Assembly: GCF_932276165.1 (NCBI RefSeq)
Contig: NC_064008.1
Span: 2,733,001-2,797,000, forward strand
Length of the DNA: 64,000 nt
Source of the DNA: Plutella xylostella
Taxonomy: Eukaryota; Arthropoda; Insecta; Lepidoptera; Plutellidae
Direction: 5' to 3'
Shown here piece after piece: positions 34,536-46,620 of this stretch. Position numbers and translations under genes: made by a program. How positions within the stretch are numbered: the first letter of the stretch is position 1; each line of letters opens with the position of its first letter. The notes under the pieces are model-generated. The model was not told where the DNA came from. It did no database searches and worked only from the letters and a program-made list of their open reading frames with translations.

Positions 34536-37500
34536 ATGGACAAGAAGAATGCAATTCGGAGAGCCAAAAGGCCGTCAAAAGTGCTTGAGGAGAATTATTG
34601 GGATTGCAGCGTTTGTACATACAGAAATAATGCAGAAGCATTCAAATGCTCCATGTGTGATGTCAGAAAAGGTAACACCACATTCAAATTCATCTAATGG
34701 CCTCAGAGTTCCTTAAAATATGCTTTTTCTCATGACTGTATTTAGTGAGCCAAATGATTCCCTTGTAGGGACACGTAGCCAAACATTCAAATGTGAATTT
34801 CCTTTGTAATGTCTGCATAGTACCTATAGCTATGCTATGTATTGAGCCAATAAATCAGTCTGCTCTTGTTAGTTCATCCATGATTATTGATTAGAAACAG
34901 TCTCGTTAGATAATGGGTAAGGTTATACAAAGGTACGCATTGCCAGAGTAAAGTAAACCCTATAATGTTCAAATAAGAACCATACTTAATGTAAACTTTA
35001 AGTAATTTTGATGCAATATTTTTGTGTCTTGTTTCTTTTCTATGAACTCATTAAACTATATCTACCGAACCTTTCATTTATAATATCGTAAGTTTAATTA
35101 GAATACGTAAAACAACGGTGTAAAATAAAACTTTATGCTAATGTAAACAAATTCCCTCGTAAAGTTAGTTACTTTTTCCTCCACATCGCTATCGCGCGCT
35201 GCGATCGCATAACCCTACTAAATAGAAAAGTCCCCTACATAAATAGCACTTCGTATGTTCGTATATTGCGCTGCTTTTGACAATGGAAACTGTTTTTATG
35301 CAAACATTGACCTTTCATTGATGTAGGAACGATTTTGGTGTGATATGTGACGTATGTAAGAGGACGTCCGTATATTGGCTTTTCTTTGCACATTTTATTT
35401 GCCGTAAATAAAAACGTTTTTCTTACAAAATTTACAGTAAGCTACTTGCAGGTAGGGGTAGACTCATCTACTTGTGCAATAGACCTGTTAACGTTGTCTA
35501 GTCAGCAAAAGAGAGAACAAGAGATACGTAGATTAGTAGATATCCAATAATATTTATCCATCCACCCCCCCCCCCAAACACTAACCGAATTCAAATTGTA
35601 ATTTCACCTGTCAGAATCAAATAGTTTGCATTGCACTGTGGGTGGTTATGGTTACTAATCTCTTATGTTGACTGTACTTACCTAATTTCACACCATTAAG
35701 AATTTTAATGCATTTAAATGCAGTGCATGCAGTTAAAGTGCACATCCATTCGGATATCATGCCATCATAGTGGCACAAGTCGTTACTCTAAACAACTTTT
35801 ATTCTAAATACGTGAAAAAAAAATTCTACTATCTACATATAGTAAAAAATCACATAACCAACAAAGTTTCTATGAGTTAGCAAAAACAAAATTCGCAACT
35901 ATCTTAAAACAAAAGTTGTTTAGAATGATGAGTTGTGTCACTATGATTTGGGCGTACACTTTAACTTGGGACACTCTGTATTTTGTAGATGTGGCCTATA
36001 TTGTGCAAAAGCATTTTCAAAAAAAACAGACTTCTCATGGAACTAGTTGGAATTAAATGAGTCGTGATGAATATTGTAAAGATAGTAATTAACAGTTGTA
36101 TTAAGCAGCTTATCAATCCTTCCGATTCGTTAGTACCTACAGTATTGTAAAAAATATGTTACCTAAATTCCTCATTTATAAATAGCTCTCTGCCCAGAGT
36201 GTTTCAATACGTAATACCTTACTCTACGACTATCAAAGTTCTACATTAAGTCCCACGATCCGTACACGCACTAAACTCACATAGAATTCAAAAGCTGTAA
36301 ATTATTTAAGATCCCACGATACTCACTAGTCCTACTAACACTAAACTCACATAGAATATCATATGTGTAGGATGCGAAACTTCAAAGTCTGATCCGCAAA
36401 GTTGGATAGCCCATACAGAATACTGAAGCCACTACCAGTATTACCGGGCAACTATTCCTAAATCTACCCTTTTAGAGTCCTCCTTTGTTCTCAACTTGGG
36501 GCTTTTCGGGGCTATTTCAATAAATTCCGCACGCTTTATACGATCCTGCGGTACTACGAAGTATCGATTGTAGGCGACCCAAGTCGATTGTTTTACGACG
36601 GTGGGACGATAAAGTTTTTAGATCGCCTTTTGTTATGTTTCTCAATGTAGGTAGTACATACTTGGTAGTTCTTTAATAATGGTCATTGTTTAGTGATGCC
36701 TTCAAGGCTGTGCTGTGCTAGCTTTCGTTCTTAAAGACCAATTATTTGACAGCCTTCGAAGTTATCTTTCAATTGAAATTCGAAAATAACAATGTCGATT
36801 ACTGAATTACAGTAGCACTTAGTTTTAAGTGTATGCATAACTTCTGAACGGCTAAACCGATTTCGATGAATCACGGACCAGACTAGATATCACTCAAAAA
36901 CGAGTCACCTCAGCAACAAAACAAGCACATTCAGACACACGCTCTTACCCTTAAAAACGGCCAAGTTTTCGCCAAAATAAAAATAATAACTCGAGTACCG
37001 CAGCAATCCACCAGGGCCGCATAGACTACAATAGGCCTCGGGCCCGAGCGCCCCACAAACATGGCAGCGCACTACCCGGGCCCGGGGGCGCCCGGGGCAC
37101 TCGGCTCTTACTGACAAATTACACCACAGTGTTCTACTGTTCAATATGCTTTATAGCGAATGAGCTGCTCTGTTGCAATTATTGAAGTCTTTTGGATTGA
37201 TAGTATTAATGCTGCTCAGCGGCTAGTAACAGTGATGCTTGAGCTGAAGGTCCCAGGGTTGAATCCCGGCGAATATTTGTTGATAAACATTTGTTTATGA
37301 TATTTTCAACCCGCATTGTGAGTGCGGAGTTATAGAAAACCCTCCAGTTACGGCGGAGGCTCCATTCCTGCAGTGACTATTACGGGCTGCTATTAATGTT
37401 TGATGCTGCTCATATTGAACTTGTCGAACGTTAACTGCTTCAAAAGTGCAAGTTAGGAAAGGATGATGGGAATATAAATGAAGTCGCATAATAAGCTAGT

Positions 37501-39286
37501 TTTTTTTCCCGAAAAGTTGTAGAATAAAAGTCCCCCAAGTATCTCTTTTGGCCTATTACAGTGGTAAATATACTTTTACTACACCTGTATATTTGTCCGA
37601 CTAGGCACATCGACGCGCAAGCCCCGCATCAACCCGGCGCTGGCGGCGGCGCAAGCAGCCGGCACCGCCCCCACCGGCTCCCAGAAGCGCCCCCGCTCGG
37701 CCAACTCGCTCAAGAAGAAGCGCCGGCCCCCGCGGCTCAGTAATGTGGATAGGAGCTCCGCGCAGACTAGAGAGGTATGCTGTGCAATGTTTTCTCCACA
37801 GACATGTATGACACTAGATTCCCCATGTGTACGGTGGCCTGCGCCTAAAAGTATACAGGCGGAGTTTGTAAAATAGCGATCCCTGATGATGAAGGGACCA
37901 AATACATCTGTTATAAATCCGGGGACGTGTTGTGTGTGATGTGTGTAGCAGTGGTGTTTATGTGGATGTGCTTGAGCAGCATGTGAGCTAGAGATCGCTA
38001 TTTTAAAAACTCCGCCAAAAATTTGATCATATGATCAACTTTTTAACCGACTTCGAAAAAAGGAGGAGGTTCTCAATTCGTCTGTATGTATTTTTTTATG
38101 TATGTTCACCGATTACTCCGCCATGGAAACGGAAGGCAGTCAAGAGAACAGAGAGATTCGTATTGACTAGTAGGACTTATTGGTATCATTTGCATCTTAA
38201 TTTTGATTGACAAATATTGGAAATAAACTAAAAACCATTAAATAAAATAATAATTTAAAAAAAATTAAAAAATCACTAAAAAGTAAGAAATGATTTGAAG
38301 TCGGTTTTTTAATTTTTTAAAATTAATAATAATTTCATTATAAAATGGCATTTGTGGAATCTTGTCATATATGTCTGTGGTTTTCCCAGTGATGTAGTTA
38401 TGATACGGGGGGATACAAAAATGGGATGGTAAAATAAAAAGAGGTGACTGAGATCATTTTGAACAATTTCAAATCTACGACTGTTGGAAATTCGTGAAAT
38501 GTCGACAGAAAAGCCAGCGTATATTTCCAACTACTTTCTTAATTCTTCATACATTTTATTTATCATTCATATTCTTGTAAACATTTGTATTTCCTAACCG
38601 TGTCTTTAAATAAGTTGGAACTGCACATCCAATGTAAAAGTCTGTATAATTAAACGATCTAGTTTTTTTCTCAAAGTAACCTTTTCCTGACAACTGGAAT
38701 AGTTAACACCATTTCAGTTCTCGCTTGTTCAAAGTCCATTGATATCTGAAAGCAATTAGCATCATTAAAGACTTTTCTTTTGACACTCAAAAGTCACAAT
38801 TACCGCTTTCCCTTTGTCACCAGCAAAATGATTTCCGAGAACTCTGCTTTCTACGCTACGACTAGAATATATCCAGAGCTTATTAACTTGAAAGCTACGG
38901 GTTTCTCAGAATAAGGAACGTGTGCCCTAAATAAACAACTTCCCTTGGTAATCAAATGGGTTTTTGCGTCTCGGGGACGTAACGAAATGGTCGTCCATTA
39001 CTTAATTTCTCAATTTCTTTAACAGCTTTCCCTGTGACCGTTTCCTAAGAACCCATTATATGTGGTTTATTCACTATGGTCTTTCAAATCTAAATCATTC
39101 TTTCCAATCCCAATATCTTAAAATAAGAACAAAAAATCTGTTATTTTACAATGCAGTTCTTAATATTTTTCTTTTCATCAGGTCACGGTGAACAGTGTAA
39201 CGGTGGTCATAACAGAATACAAACCGAAGAAATCTGTTTCAAGCAGTTCCAGTGACGTCGAGTCCTCGAATGATGCACGCCCGTAG
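34536..39286 (+). CDS. RYBP: RYBP/YAF2 Polycomb protein, three exons
   Basis: Coding exons are 34536-34671, 37605-37774 and 39182-39286, joined at GT-AG introns in matching phases; 411 nt, 136 residues. The start MDKKNAIRRAKRPSK leads into a RanBP2-type zinc finger (W22, C24, C27, C38, C41; WDCSVCTYRNNAEAFKC). DVRKGTSTRKPRINPAL follows, then a basic Lys/Arg stretch (KKKRRPPRL), then the C-terminal segment VTVNSVTVVITEYKPKK with a serine-rich tail. These are the conserved blocks of RYBP/YAF2, a subunit of variant PRC1 that binds RING1 through its C-terminal part and ubiquitinated H2A through the finger. The protein acts in the nucleus. It is compact, close to the fly protein and shorter than the vertebrate one. 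Exon 2 is strikingly GC-rich against its AT-rich introns. Confidence 0.95.
35728..35967. mobile_element. Fold-back MITE in RYBP intron 1
   Basis: The arms pair AGTTAAAGTGCAC with GTACACTTTAACT, and ATCATAGTGGCACAAGTCG with an inverse near 35920-35950. The words CTAAACAACTTTT and AAAAGTTGTTTAG complete the stem around an AT-rich loop. No clear target duplication. Confidence 0.65.
36940..37110. other. GC-rich patch in RYBP intron 1
   Basis: A block of about 170 bp with CGGGCCCGGGGGCGCCCGGG stands out from an AT-rich intron. The minus strand is open here (36905-37144) and reads VVRCHVCGALGPEAYCSLCG, a C-x2-C-x8-C-x2-C spacing, but I recognise no family. Confidence 0.35.
38043..38312. mobile_element. 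TTAACCGACTTC MITE in RYBP intron 2
   Basis: It starts TTAACCGACTTCGAAAAA and ends GAAGTCGGTTTTTTAA, inverse ends. The word CACCGATTACTCCGCC and the inner AGTAGGACTTATTGGTATCA are shared with the longer element at 50923-51692. Confidence 0.7.
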
Positions 39287-40030
39287 ACTGTGGATTCTCA
39301 GCGGTATACTGATTTTATATAAAATGTTCAGCGCGAAAATAAGTTCGATACTTCCATGCTTTTTTAAAAGAACGTTATTTAAAAAAAAATAAAACACTAA
39401 ATTTTATGTAGGGATTTTGTAAATGATTTGTAACTAGTTTAGAAACGCACGCGATTTGATATTTTTTGTATTTCCTAAACACAAAAGGCAATAATATTGC
39501 GAATGTTGCTAATGAACTTCTATTTATTCAATGCTCGTTTGTGTCTTAGAAAAACTGTTATTCTTGACAAAAATCTCGATATTTACTTTTTCTTACTACT
39601 TTTCTACAACCTATTCCTTCAATTTCGATTTCTTATTCATTTATTTAAAAAAAAACCTATTTAATTTAAATTTGTCTTAAAACAGTTGGGACCAGCCGGT
39701 CACTGCCATTTTTTTACAATTTGTACATAAATTGATACATAAAAGTACTTTTATAAATTTATCCTATCAACCCGATCGCGAATTTTGCAGCTGTTAAGTA
39801 TTGATTTCATTCGTTCCTCCATGGTTAAATATAGAACTATTAATTTATAAATAAATTAAATTATAATTCATACCAAATGTCTTCAGAAGGAGGTTCCAGT
39901 TACTCAGATGCAATTATTAACATCACCCTTATGTAATAGTAATAATATTATAATGACTGCGATTATCGCACATCCAATACCGTCAGAATGCAAAATTTAC
40001 TGCATTACTTTGAGATTCGACGTCTCCAGG
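39287..40030 (+). other. RYBP 3' UTR and downstream
   Basis: No further reading frame. An AATAAA occurs near 39388 about 100 nt after the stop, within an A run, and could be a poly(A) signal. The real 3' end may lie further on. Confidence 0.4.
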
Positions 40031-40242
40031 TAAGGGCCGGCCCACAACACTGCCTTGCGACGTCGCATCGCAAAATTCTGTGACTGTTTTGGAAGTGTTC
40101 CCGTACAAATGCTTGATTTATGGTCGCAGATTTTTGCGATGCGACGTCGCAACGCAGTGTTGTGGCCTGGCCCTTTCCCCTGAAAACTGTCGCTCATTTT
40201 TACTATGCGACGTTGCATCGCAGTTTTGTGTTCAAGCCCTTA
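40031..40242. mobile_element. MITE with three related GCGACGTCGCATCGC arms
   Basis: The left arm TAAGGGCCGGCCCACAACAC followed by TGCGACGTCGCATCGCAAAA pairs with an inverse arm ending at 40174 (CAGTGTTGTGGCCTGGCCC). A third, diverged inverse arm (GCGACGTTGCATCGCAG, then CAAGCCCTTA) ends at 40242. Either of the two right arms could be the true end. Confidence 0.65.
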
Positions 40243-42161
40243 ACCATTATATACAAAAATATTCTTACTTTTTGTATAGTGACTGAAGTATTGGATAAAA
40301 ATGCGATATTTTTTTAGGTAATGTTTTAATAATAAGTTGGCATAATAATATTTATTATTTAATTTTTTTTCCTCATTGAATGTCTTTTGTGTAGGTTAGT
40401 ATTTATTCTTGTTTAGTTGGCTTACTTCATTTAGATTTTTTTACATAATAACTTTCTAAAAGTTTAGTTACCAAGTAAGCGATCCTTTTTTGTGTTCCAT
40501 CTCTTAACTAAGTAGGTATTTATTTTAACTTTAATAACCTTAGATTAGTCTCAAGTCTTACAAATGACTAGTGTGAGTTCCCCAATTATTATCAGTATGA
40601 TTTTAAAAACTGACTTCGCATCTCATTTTTTTAAACTTGCAATATGAATTATGATACTTACGGATTAAAAATATACTTATTTAATTTTTATTTCTTAATA
40701 TTTTTAGGTACTACTGTAAAAATTACAAATTGCAAATAGGTGACTTAAAATAGTGTATTGCGACTGACTTGGTTCTGTAGAAGAACACCGAACACGTTTT
40801 GTGTTTATTATTGTTAAGTTAGTTAATGCGACAAAAACAATTATAGACCATACCGACGACACTAGATAGGGTTACGAAAATTATGATTGGAATTAATGGT
40901 AATGGTGTAGTTAATTTATAATTACCATGCAAATATCTGACGCCCAAATTATCCCATTTAGGTTTTATTTAATAAGAAGCTTCATCTTCCATACTGCTAG
41001 TTTAAACTTGTTGCTGATATTACTCAGCCGTACATTTACATCAGGGTTGGTCAGATATATGCGTGGTAGACTGGACTATCAGCTAGACTATCATAGGGCG
41101 TGAGACATGCACGTCAAGACATGACAAAAGTTTTCCGTCGCGCTCACTCTCGTATCCGCCCGGTGTGAGTGAGTGACTTGCGACCCATGCTAGGTATGCA
41201 GATGGTTGCTGATGATGATGATGATGATAACTTATTATGTTCCAGTCTGGATTGTTTTCTGAATTGTCTCGATAAGAACTGATTAGTGGTAAAACGCTCA
41301 TGCCGAAAGAAATTTTGAAATATCATGTGATAAACATTGAATACTGTGTATTTTTTGCAGTAAAATTTTTGTACGAGTTAAAAGCTACAGCTTTTTTTTA
41401 CAATGATTCTTAATGGTTTTTATTTTATATAAATTCCTAACGGAAAATTTACATCATAACATAATTTTGGTCAGTATTTTTCATTAGGTTTGTTTGATTT
41501 GGATTTAGTAAGTATCAGATCTAGTTGTGTAGATTTTAATAATATTTTTTCTCTAAAATTTAGATCACGTCAAAATATTGAAATACGCCTCGATATAGCA
41601 AACAGTGGGTTTGAGTCGTAATCACATTTTAACTTAAGTACTTTATGAATTCTGATAATTTTAAGGACCAACAAATCCTGTGATCATCAAAAATATTATG
41701 TTTTCGGCAACTTAAAAATATATGAAATTACGATATTCGACAGGACTTTTTAATTTGGTCGTTTCATAATTTGTTCTAATACTACCTAGGTATATGGTAA
41801 AATTTAGTTTTTAGAATATAGTCATCTGGTTATTTTGGACGAAAATTTTATAGTTTGCTACTATAACGCTATTAGGAGTATTTCAATAGCTTTGGCAAAG
41901 ATCGATATTTTTATATTTCGAGCTCACTGTGTATGATTTTAGCTAAATGTTACTGAATGTATAGAGCTAATGTTAATTATTTCTAAGTATCTAATATTCA
42001 CTGTACTGTATATAAAGGATGTGGAAAACAAATTTGGTAGTTTTTATTTTCAAAAATTACCTTCCTACCTATACATAGAATATTTCCATAATTCTGTGAT
42101 TATCTTCCCTTATCTGTACTCAATTTATGCTCATTTCCAGAAATGAACTTTAAGATAAAAT
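40243..42161. other. AT-rich intergenic DNA
   Basis: No gene recognised. 41085-41170 (GACATGACAAAAGTTTTCCG, GCGCTCACTC) matches a fragment near 1237-1290, and a GATGAT run ends near 41228. Confidence 0.4.
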
Positions 42162-42236
42162 ATCGGCATTAAATCTATGTCTGTCTTTTTCTGTCCGTGT
42201 ACGGTCAAAGCAAGGCAGCAATACATTTAATGCCGA
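42162..42236. mobile_element. Short inverted-repeat element (ATCGGCATTAAAT)
   Basis: Perfect 13-bp inverse ends ATCGGCATTAAAT and ATTTAATGCCGAT enclose 49 bp. The interior (CTATGTCTGTCTTTTTCTGT, AAGGCAGCAATACA) recurs at 18848-18915 with one end changed. Confidence 0.6.
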
Positions 42237-42739
42237 TGCGATGCCGTCATAAGCTTAAAGATTCTTTATGCATCTTAGTGTTAGCCTTATAATAATTATA
42301 TTAATTCAACGTTAATTTATAGTGTCCCAATAAAAAAACCTCAGTAAGTATATATATGCTGTATCTATCTACCTAAAGCCAACATCGGATGAACTTTTTA
42401 CGCATTGATTTAATAGCGTAATGTAATGTTTATCGAATAAAAAAACATCCAGCGCAGCTCCCGATATGGCTAAGCGATGAGGTGACCCTACTTCGACTAT
42501 ACTTCGTGCACTGTACACATGTGCGAATCACGAATATTATCAACTCTACTTGATAGTAATTCAATAGGCAGTTCACCGGAGGTGGAGTTAACTGACATTA
42601 TAGCAATCAACGATCCTAGCGAGATCCTAGCATTACTTATGTGTCAAAACTGACATAGGTAATCTGTATGGACAAATTTGTAATCTGACAATGTTTGTTA
42701 GATAGACAACCTATTTAGGATTTTCGATTGCTAATGTAC

Positions 42740-43050
42740 AAGTCATCATCATCACCCTAAAGCAGTCAGACTGCTGGACGTAGGCCTCTCCCAAAACACG
42801 CCAATGGATGCAATCTATAGCTTTCCGCATCCAATCATCACCAGCCACCTTTCGCAAGTCATCACCCCATCTAGCCGAAGGGCGTCGTACACTACGTTTG
42901 CCTAGTGTCCACTCCAGAACACATCATCATCAGCAAATAATCATCCACTGCTGGACATAGTCCCCTCCCAAGCAACGCCACAACACTCGGTCCTCGCCTT
43001 CCTCATCCAGCTACTACCGGCTACCCGCCTGAGGTCGTCGGTCCAGATCA
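42740..43050. repeat. Two LINE-derived CATCAT...CTGCTGGAC fragments
   Basis: CATCATCATC followed by GACTGCTGGACGTAGGCCTC (42744) and by CCACTGCTGGACATAGTCCC (42925) are the inverse C-terminal ends of lepidopteran LINE frames, diverged from each other. Confidence 0.6.
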
Positions 43051-43079
43051 CATTAGTTACCCATTAATAAATAAAAATA

Positions 43080-43321
43080 AATATGTGGGGACATCTCACA
43101 CACGGCCACTCGACCCCAAGTTAGGCAGAACCTGTGTTATGGGTGTCGGACAGCTGATATATCTACTCAAATACATAAATAAATAAATACATACTAAAAA
43201 TAAATATCAAGACCCGAGTACAAGTATCTGTCTTACAAACAATTATCTGCCCCAGCCGGGAATCGAACCCGGGACCTTAGGCTTAGCAGTCAGGGTCACT
43301 AACCACTACACCATTCGACCG
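43080..43321 (-). mobile_element. tRNA-derived SINE, body type 1, reverse copy
   Basis: Read on the minus strand it starts GGTCGAATGGTGTAGTGG, has the B box GGTTCGATTCC, and has the same ATATATCAGCTGTCCGAC body as the copy at 32311. No target duplication is clear. Confidence 0.85.
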
Positions 43322-43484
43322 TCTATGAATCCCATGATCAAGTAATTTCCTCACAAACAACCCGCACAGTAATCCCGAGCATGGAGTATCCTCATCGTCC
43401 AAGTCGTCGCACTGTCATGAGGAATCCACGGATGCGACAAGCCGCCGCCGCCACTTCAAACAAAACTACCTTCGAGCCGACAGG

Positions 43485-43575
43485 AGTGGAGAGTCTAGCT
43501 CCATAAAAAAACAAAAGAATGAGAGCTGTCATGAAGCAGCGGCGGTGGTAGTTCAGTCGGGTACGCTCGCTTCTC
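43485..43575 (+). repeat. Truncated SINE head inside a local duplication
   Basis: GAGAGTCTAGCTCCATAAA leads to GCGGTGGTAGTTCAGTCGG, a partial tRNA-like head. The same leader and head recur at 43763-43835. Confidence 0.65.
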
Positions 43576-43802
43576 AAGCCAGGGGGTCTAGTACAGGTTT
43601 GATAGTTTGGCGAAAACTATAAAGTTTACGTTTTCTCGCATACTAAGTGGCGCCTCTTGCGGAAACTATAATGAAACTTTTGACGTATAATGTATGCAGA
43701 TGACAGGAGAAAACGTAAATTTTTTTGTTTTAAAAATTAGCAAATCCCTTACTAGAGGCTCTGGAGAGTCTAGCTTTATAAAAAAAAAACAAAAGAATGA
43801 GA

Positions 43803-44060
43803 GCGGTGGTAGCTCAGTCGGGTAAGCGCCCGCTTTTCAAGAGATGCGGGTCCGAATCCCGGCGCTTACGTGTACCAATTAGTTTGAATTTGAGTTACAA
43901 TGTATAACATCATATGAACCCACCAACCCGCAGAGGACGTGGAGTGGAAATGGTCCAAGGAAGAAGGTAGTTTAGACCTTGGGGAAATGCACTAAGGTTC
44001 CACTCGAGAGAGACAGGTGGACAACACACACCGTTATCACTTGAATGTGTAATATTAAGT
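43803..44060 (+). mobile_element. tRNA-derived SINE, second family
   Basis: A box TAGCTCAGTCGG and B box GGTCCGAATCC in a tRNA-like head ending CCCGGCGCTTAC. The body holds ACCCACCAACCCGCAGAGG. The copy at 54293 has the same head. The 3' end is approximate. Confidence 0.7.
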
Positions 44061-44844
44061 ATCTACCTATAAGTTTAGTCATATAAGTTCTTTTGTTTTA
44101 TTTGTTGTTTGCTGTGTGTATTTCCGACACCGAATAAATAATTTTTATCTTATCTATCTTTATGGTGTGTCACATAGAAAAGCTATGTGCATATAAAATA
44201 TGACGGTTTTAGGATCGATTCCACGTCGATTCTAACAATACTTACTTACTTAATTAATTTTACACTGATTCATAAATGGAATGTACGTAAGTCTTAATTT
44301 CTATCTGGTTTTATCTTTGAACCGTTAACTTCAGAGAAAAAGCTTACTAGCAGAGACCTCCCTTCTTATTTACCTACGTAGTAGATAACTACCTATACTT
44401 ACCTAAGTACCTATTAGTTACGTTATGTAACCATTACCCCTACTGCCTACATAATATTTAAGTTAATAATAACGATGTTGCATTCTAGAGAAGAGGAGCG
44501 TCTAGGTGCTCTATAATTATAGCCTAGGGTTCCCAAGTTCCGATGGCAACTTATTCAGTTTCTTAGAAAAATAAAATTATAATAATGTTGTAACTTGTAG
44601 TTGTAACTATGATAATGTTACCATAATATTTTAGTATCTTGCTTGGGGCCAAAATACTAATCACAGAATGTAATTTTCAGAAGTTAGGTAGGTACGAAAC
44701 AACGTTTTCGAGGAAAGAAATGAAGTTGTGAATGAATTATTGTTAAATTTTAAATTATAACTAAATTCACAGTAAGATTGTTTACCAATTATGCCAAGTA
44801 TAAAAAAAATACAAAATACCTAGCTCTATGATATAGGTAACTTA

Positions 44845-45026
44845 GGGTGCTTAGTGCTTACATAGAGAGGCAGGTTCCCTGTATCTACCCGTACCGGTAT
44901 CCTGATTATGTGAAAGCGCTCATGACATTTAAAAATCCGGGAAATGCTCCGTGAGTGAGCGCTTTCGCATAATCAGGTTACCGGTACAGGTAGATACAGG
45001 GAACCCGATTCTCTATGTAAGCACCC
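44845..45026. mobile_element. 182-bp fold-back MITE with TTA target duplication
   Basis: The ends GGGTGCTTA and TAAGCACCC are flanked by TTA (44842-44844 and 45027-45029). Long arms share GGTTCCCTGTATCTACC, CCGGTA, CTGATTATG and AAAGCGCTCA. The left arm has a small internal duplication of GCTTA. The TWA-type flank suggests PIF/Harbinger. Confidence 0.8.
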
Positions 45027-45551
45027 TTATGTCGGAAATTATTTACAATACACAAACAATAGCAACACAATGTAGTGATACACAGAGTACAGACAGTGTA
45101 TATTAACGGGAGGCAGGATTTAATCAAGTCGCAATGAAAAATGCCCGCAGGAGTGTTGCGTAGTGGGGCTAGTGTAGCGACAGCAAAACAACGCCCGCTG
45201 CAGGTGGAAATATTATACAGGGTGGGAAAATAAGTTGGCTGGAGAGGAACTGCCTTAAATCATTATGCTGGCTCATTATAGTATAGGTAAGTACTTACTT
45301 ATGAAGAAAGTTTGTTAAAAATAGATAAAGAAATTTACAAACAAATATTAAGTTACTTACATTTTGCTATATCAATTTATTCCCAACCATTTAAGCCATT
45401 TTTGAAAACTACCTACTTAATTTATTACAATTCATTGAAAACTTGTATAAAATATGTGATATATGGGGTTTATTCATTCAACCCTTAAAATCATAATTTA
45501 TGAAGTTACATTTTCGTAACACAAGTAACGCGCGTAATCCGCGTTGGTAAT

Positions 45552-45701
45552 GCGAGTTTTTTAACCTATCGAGAAGTGAAATCGAAACGCAGATTTTGTA
45601 TGGCGCGGAGCTAGTACAGCTACTTACCGCTAGGTGGCGTGTCTAAAACGCCATACAAATTTGCGTTTCGATTTCACTTTTCGATAGGTTAAAAAACTCG
45701 C
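45552..45701. mobile_element. 150-bp fold-back element (GCGAGTTTTTTAACC)
   Basis: About 53-bp arms pair almost fully: GCGAGTTTTTTAACCTATCG, GTGAAATCGAAACGC and TTTGTATGGCG on each side of a 45-bp loop. No target duplication is visible. Confidence 0.75.
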
Positions 45702-45857
45702 ACTCAGGGCCCTGGTAACTGGAAACATTATAAGTACCTACTTTTATTCAATAGTCGCACGTTCAAGTTTTCAGTAAGTTTTCTAGTTTCCTACAAAAAT
45801 ATCCAATTGTCGCCGTAATAGCATTGTTAAAGTACCCTACCTAACCTACCTAATCCT

Positions 45858-46044
45858 ACTAATATTATAAATATGCGAAAGTTTGTGAGTATGTGTGTGT
45901 GTATGTTTGTTACTTCATCACGTCAAAACGGCTGTACCGATTTTAACGAAATTTGGTATTAAGTTAGCTGGCACTCCACTTTTTATCGCGGTATTCCCAC
46001 GGAAAACTTTTTAAGGAGATGTGTAGCTCGCGGGATCAGCTAGT
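45858..46044 (-). repeat. RTE-like LINE 3' tail, copy 3
   Basis: Minus strand: CTAGCTGATCCCGCGAGC, AAGTTTTCCGTGGGAATACC, CCAAATTTCGTTAAAATCGG and CGCATATTTATAATATTAG. More diverged than the others; the (CAGA)n is replaced by a GT-rich run. Confidence 0.7.
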
Positions 46045-46190
46045 ACTTAATATTATAATGTTCCTTACTCATAACCGTTCGTTGCGAACGCTCCCCCGCT
46101 AGAGAAGCAAAGGGTTGCTTGCATGTAATGAGTAGAATGAAAAATGGCTCGCCCCGATAGTGCCTGCGCTGGAATTTATTAAAAACGTTC

Positions 46191-46283
46191 CAGCGGGGTC
46201 ACTCTATGTGACGAGAAACCATTGAAGTATAATGTTTAAATAAGATAAATGCGTTTGTGCATTTTTCGTCAGTTGTAGAGAAA
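46191..46283. repeat. Degraded GGTCACTC MITE, copy 4
   Basis: It starts GCGGGGTCACTCTATGTGACG and ends TTTTTCGTCAGTTGTAGAG; shorter and lacking the common core. Confidence 0.55.
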
Positions 46284-46439
46284 ACGATGCTTATTTGCCC
46301 TAAAAACTTGATATAGCTTCATATCTTATAAAAACCGTCGTCAGGGTCAACGAGTCGTTTAAATAATTTTAAAATTGGTAAATGTAATAATTTTATCAAA
46401 ATCTATGGATTAAAGTTTAGAAAACTATTTTATAACAGT

Positions 46440-46620
46440 ATAAAGTGGTCCACCATCCCGCACTAGGCCAGCGTGGTGGACTACGAGTATTCCTAAAACC
46501 CTTCCTTCATTGGAAGGAGACCCGTGCCCCAGCAGTCTTGATCATGGTGATAGAGTAACCCAGCATTCTCTCTGTTGGAGGGTAGCTCTTACACCAGGGG
46601 GTGATCCACCCTCGTAGGTA
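46440..46620 (+). repeat. Dispersed GTGGTCCACC...GCCCCAGCAG repeat
   Basis: GTCCACCATCCCGCACTAGG, AGCGTGGTGGACTACG and GACCCGTGCCCCAGCAG are words of a common lepidopteran LINE/SINE tail; an inverse fragment is at 23479. Confidence 0.55.
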
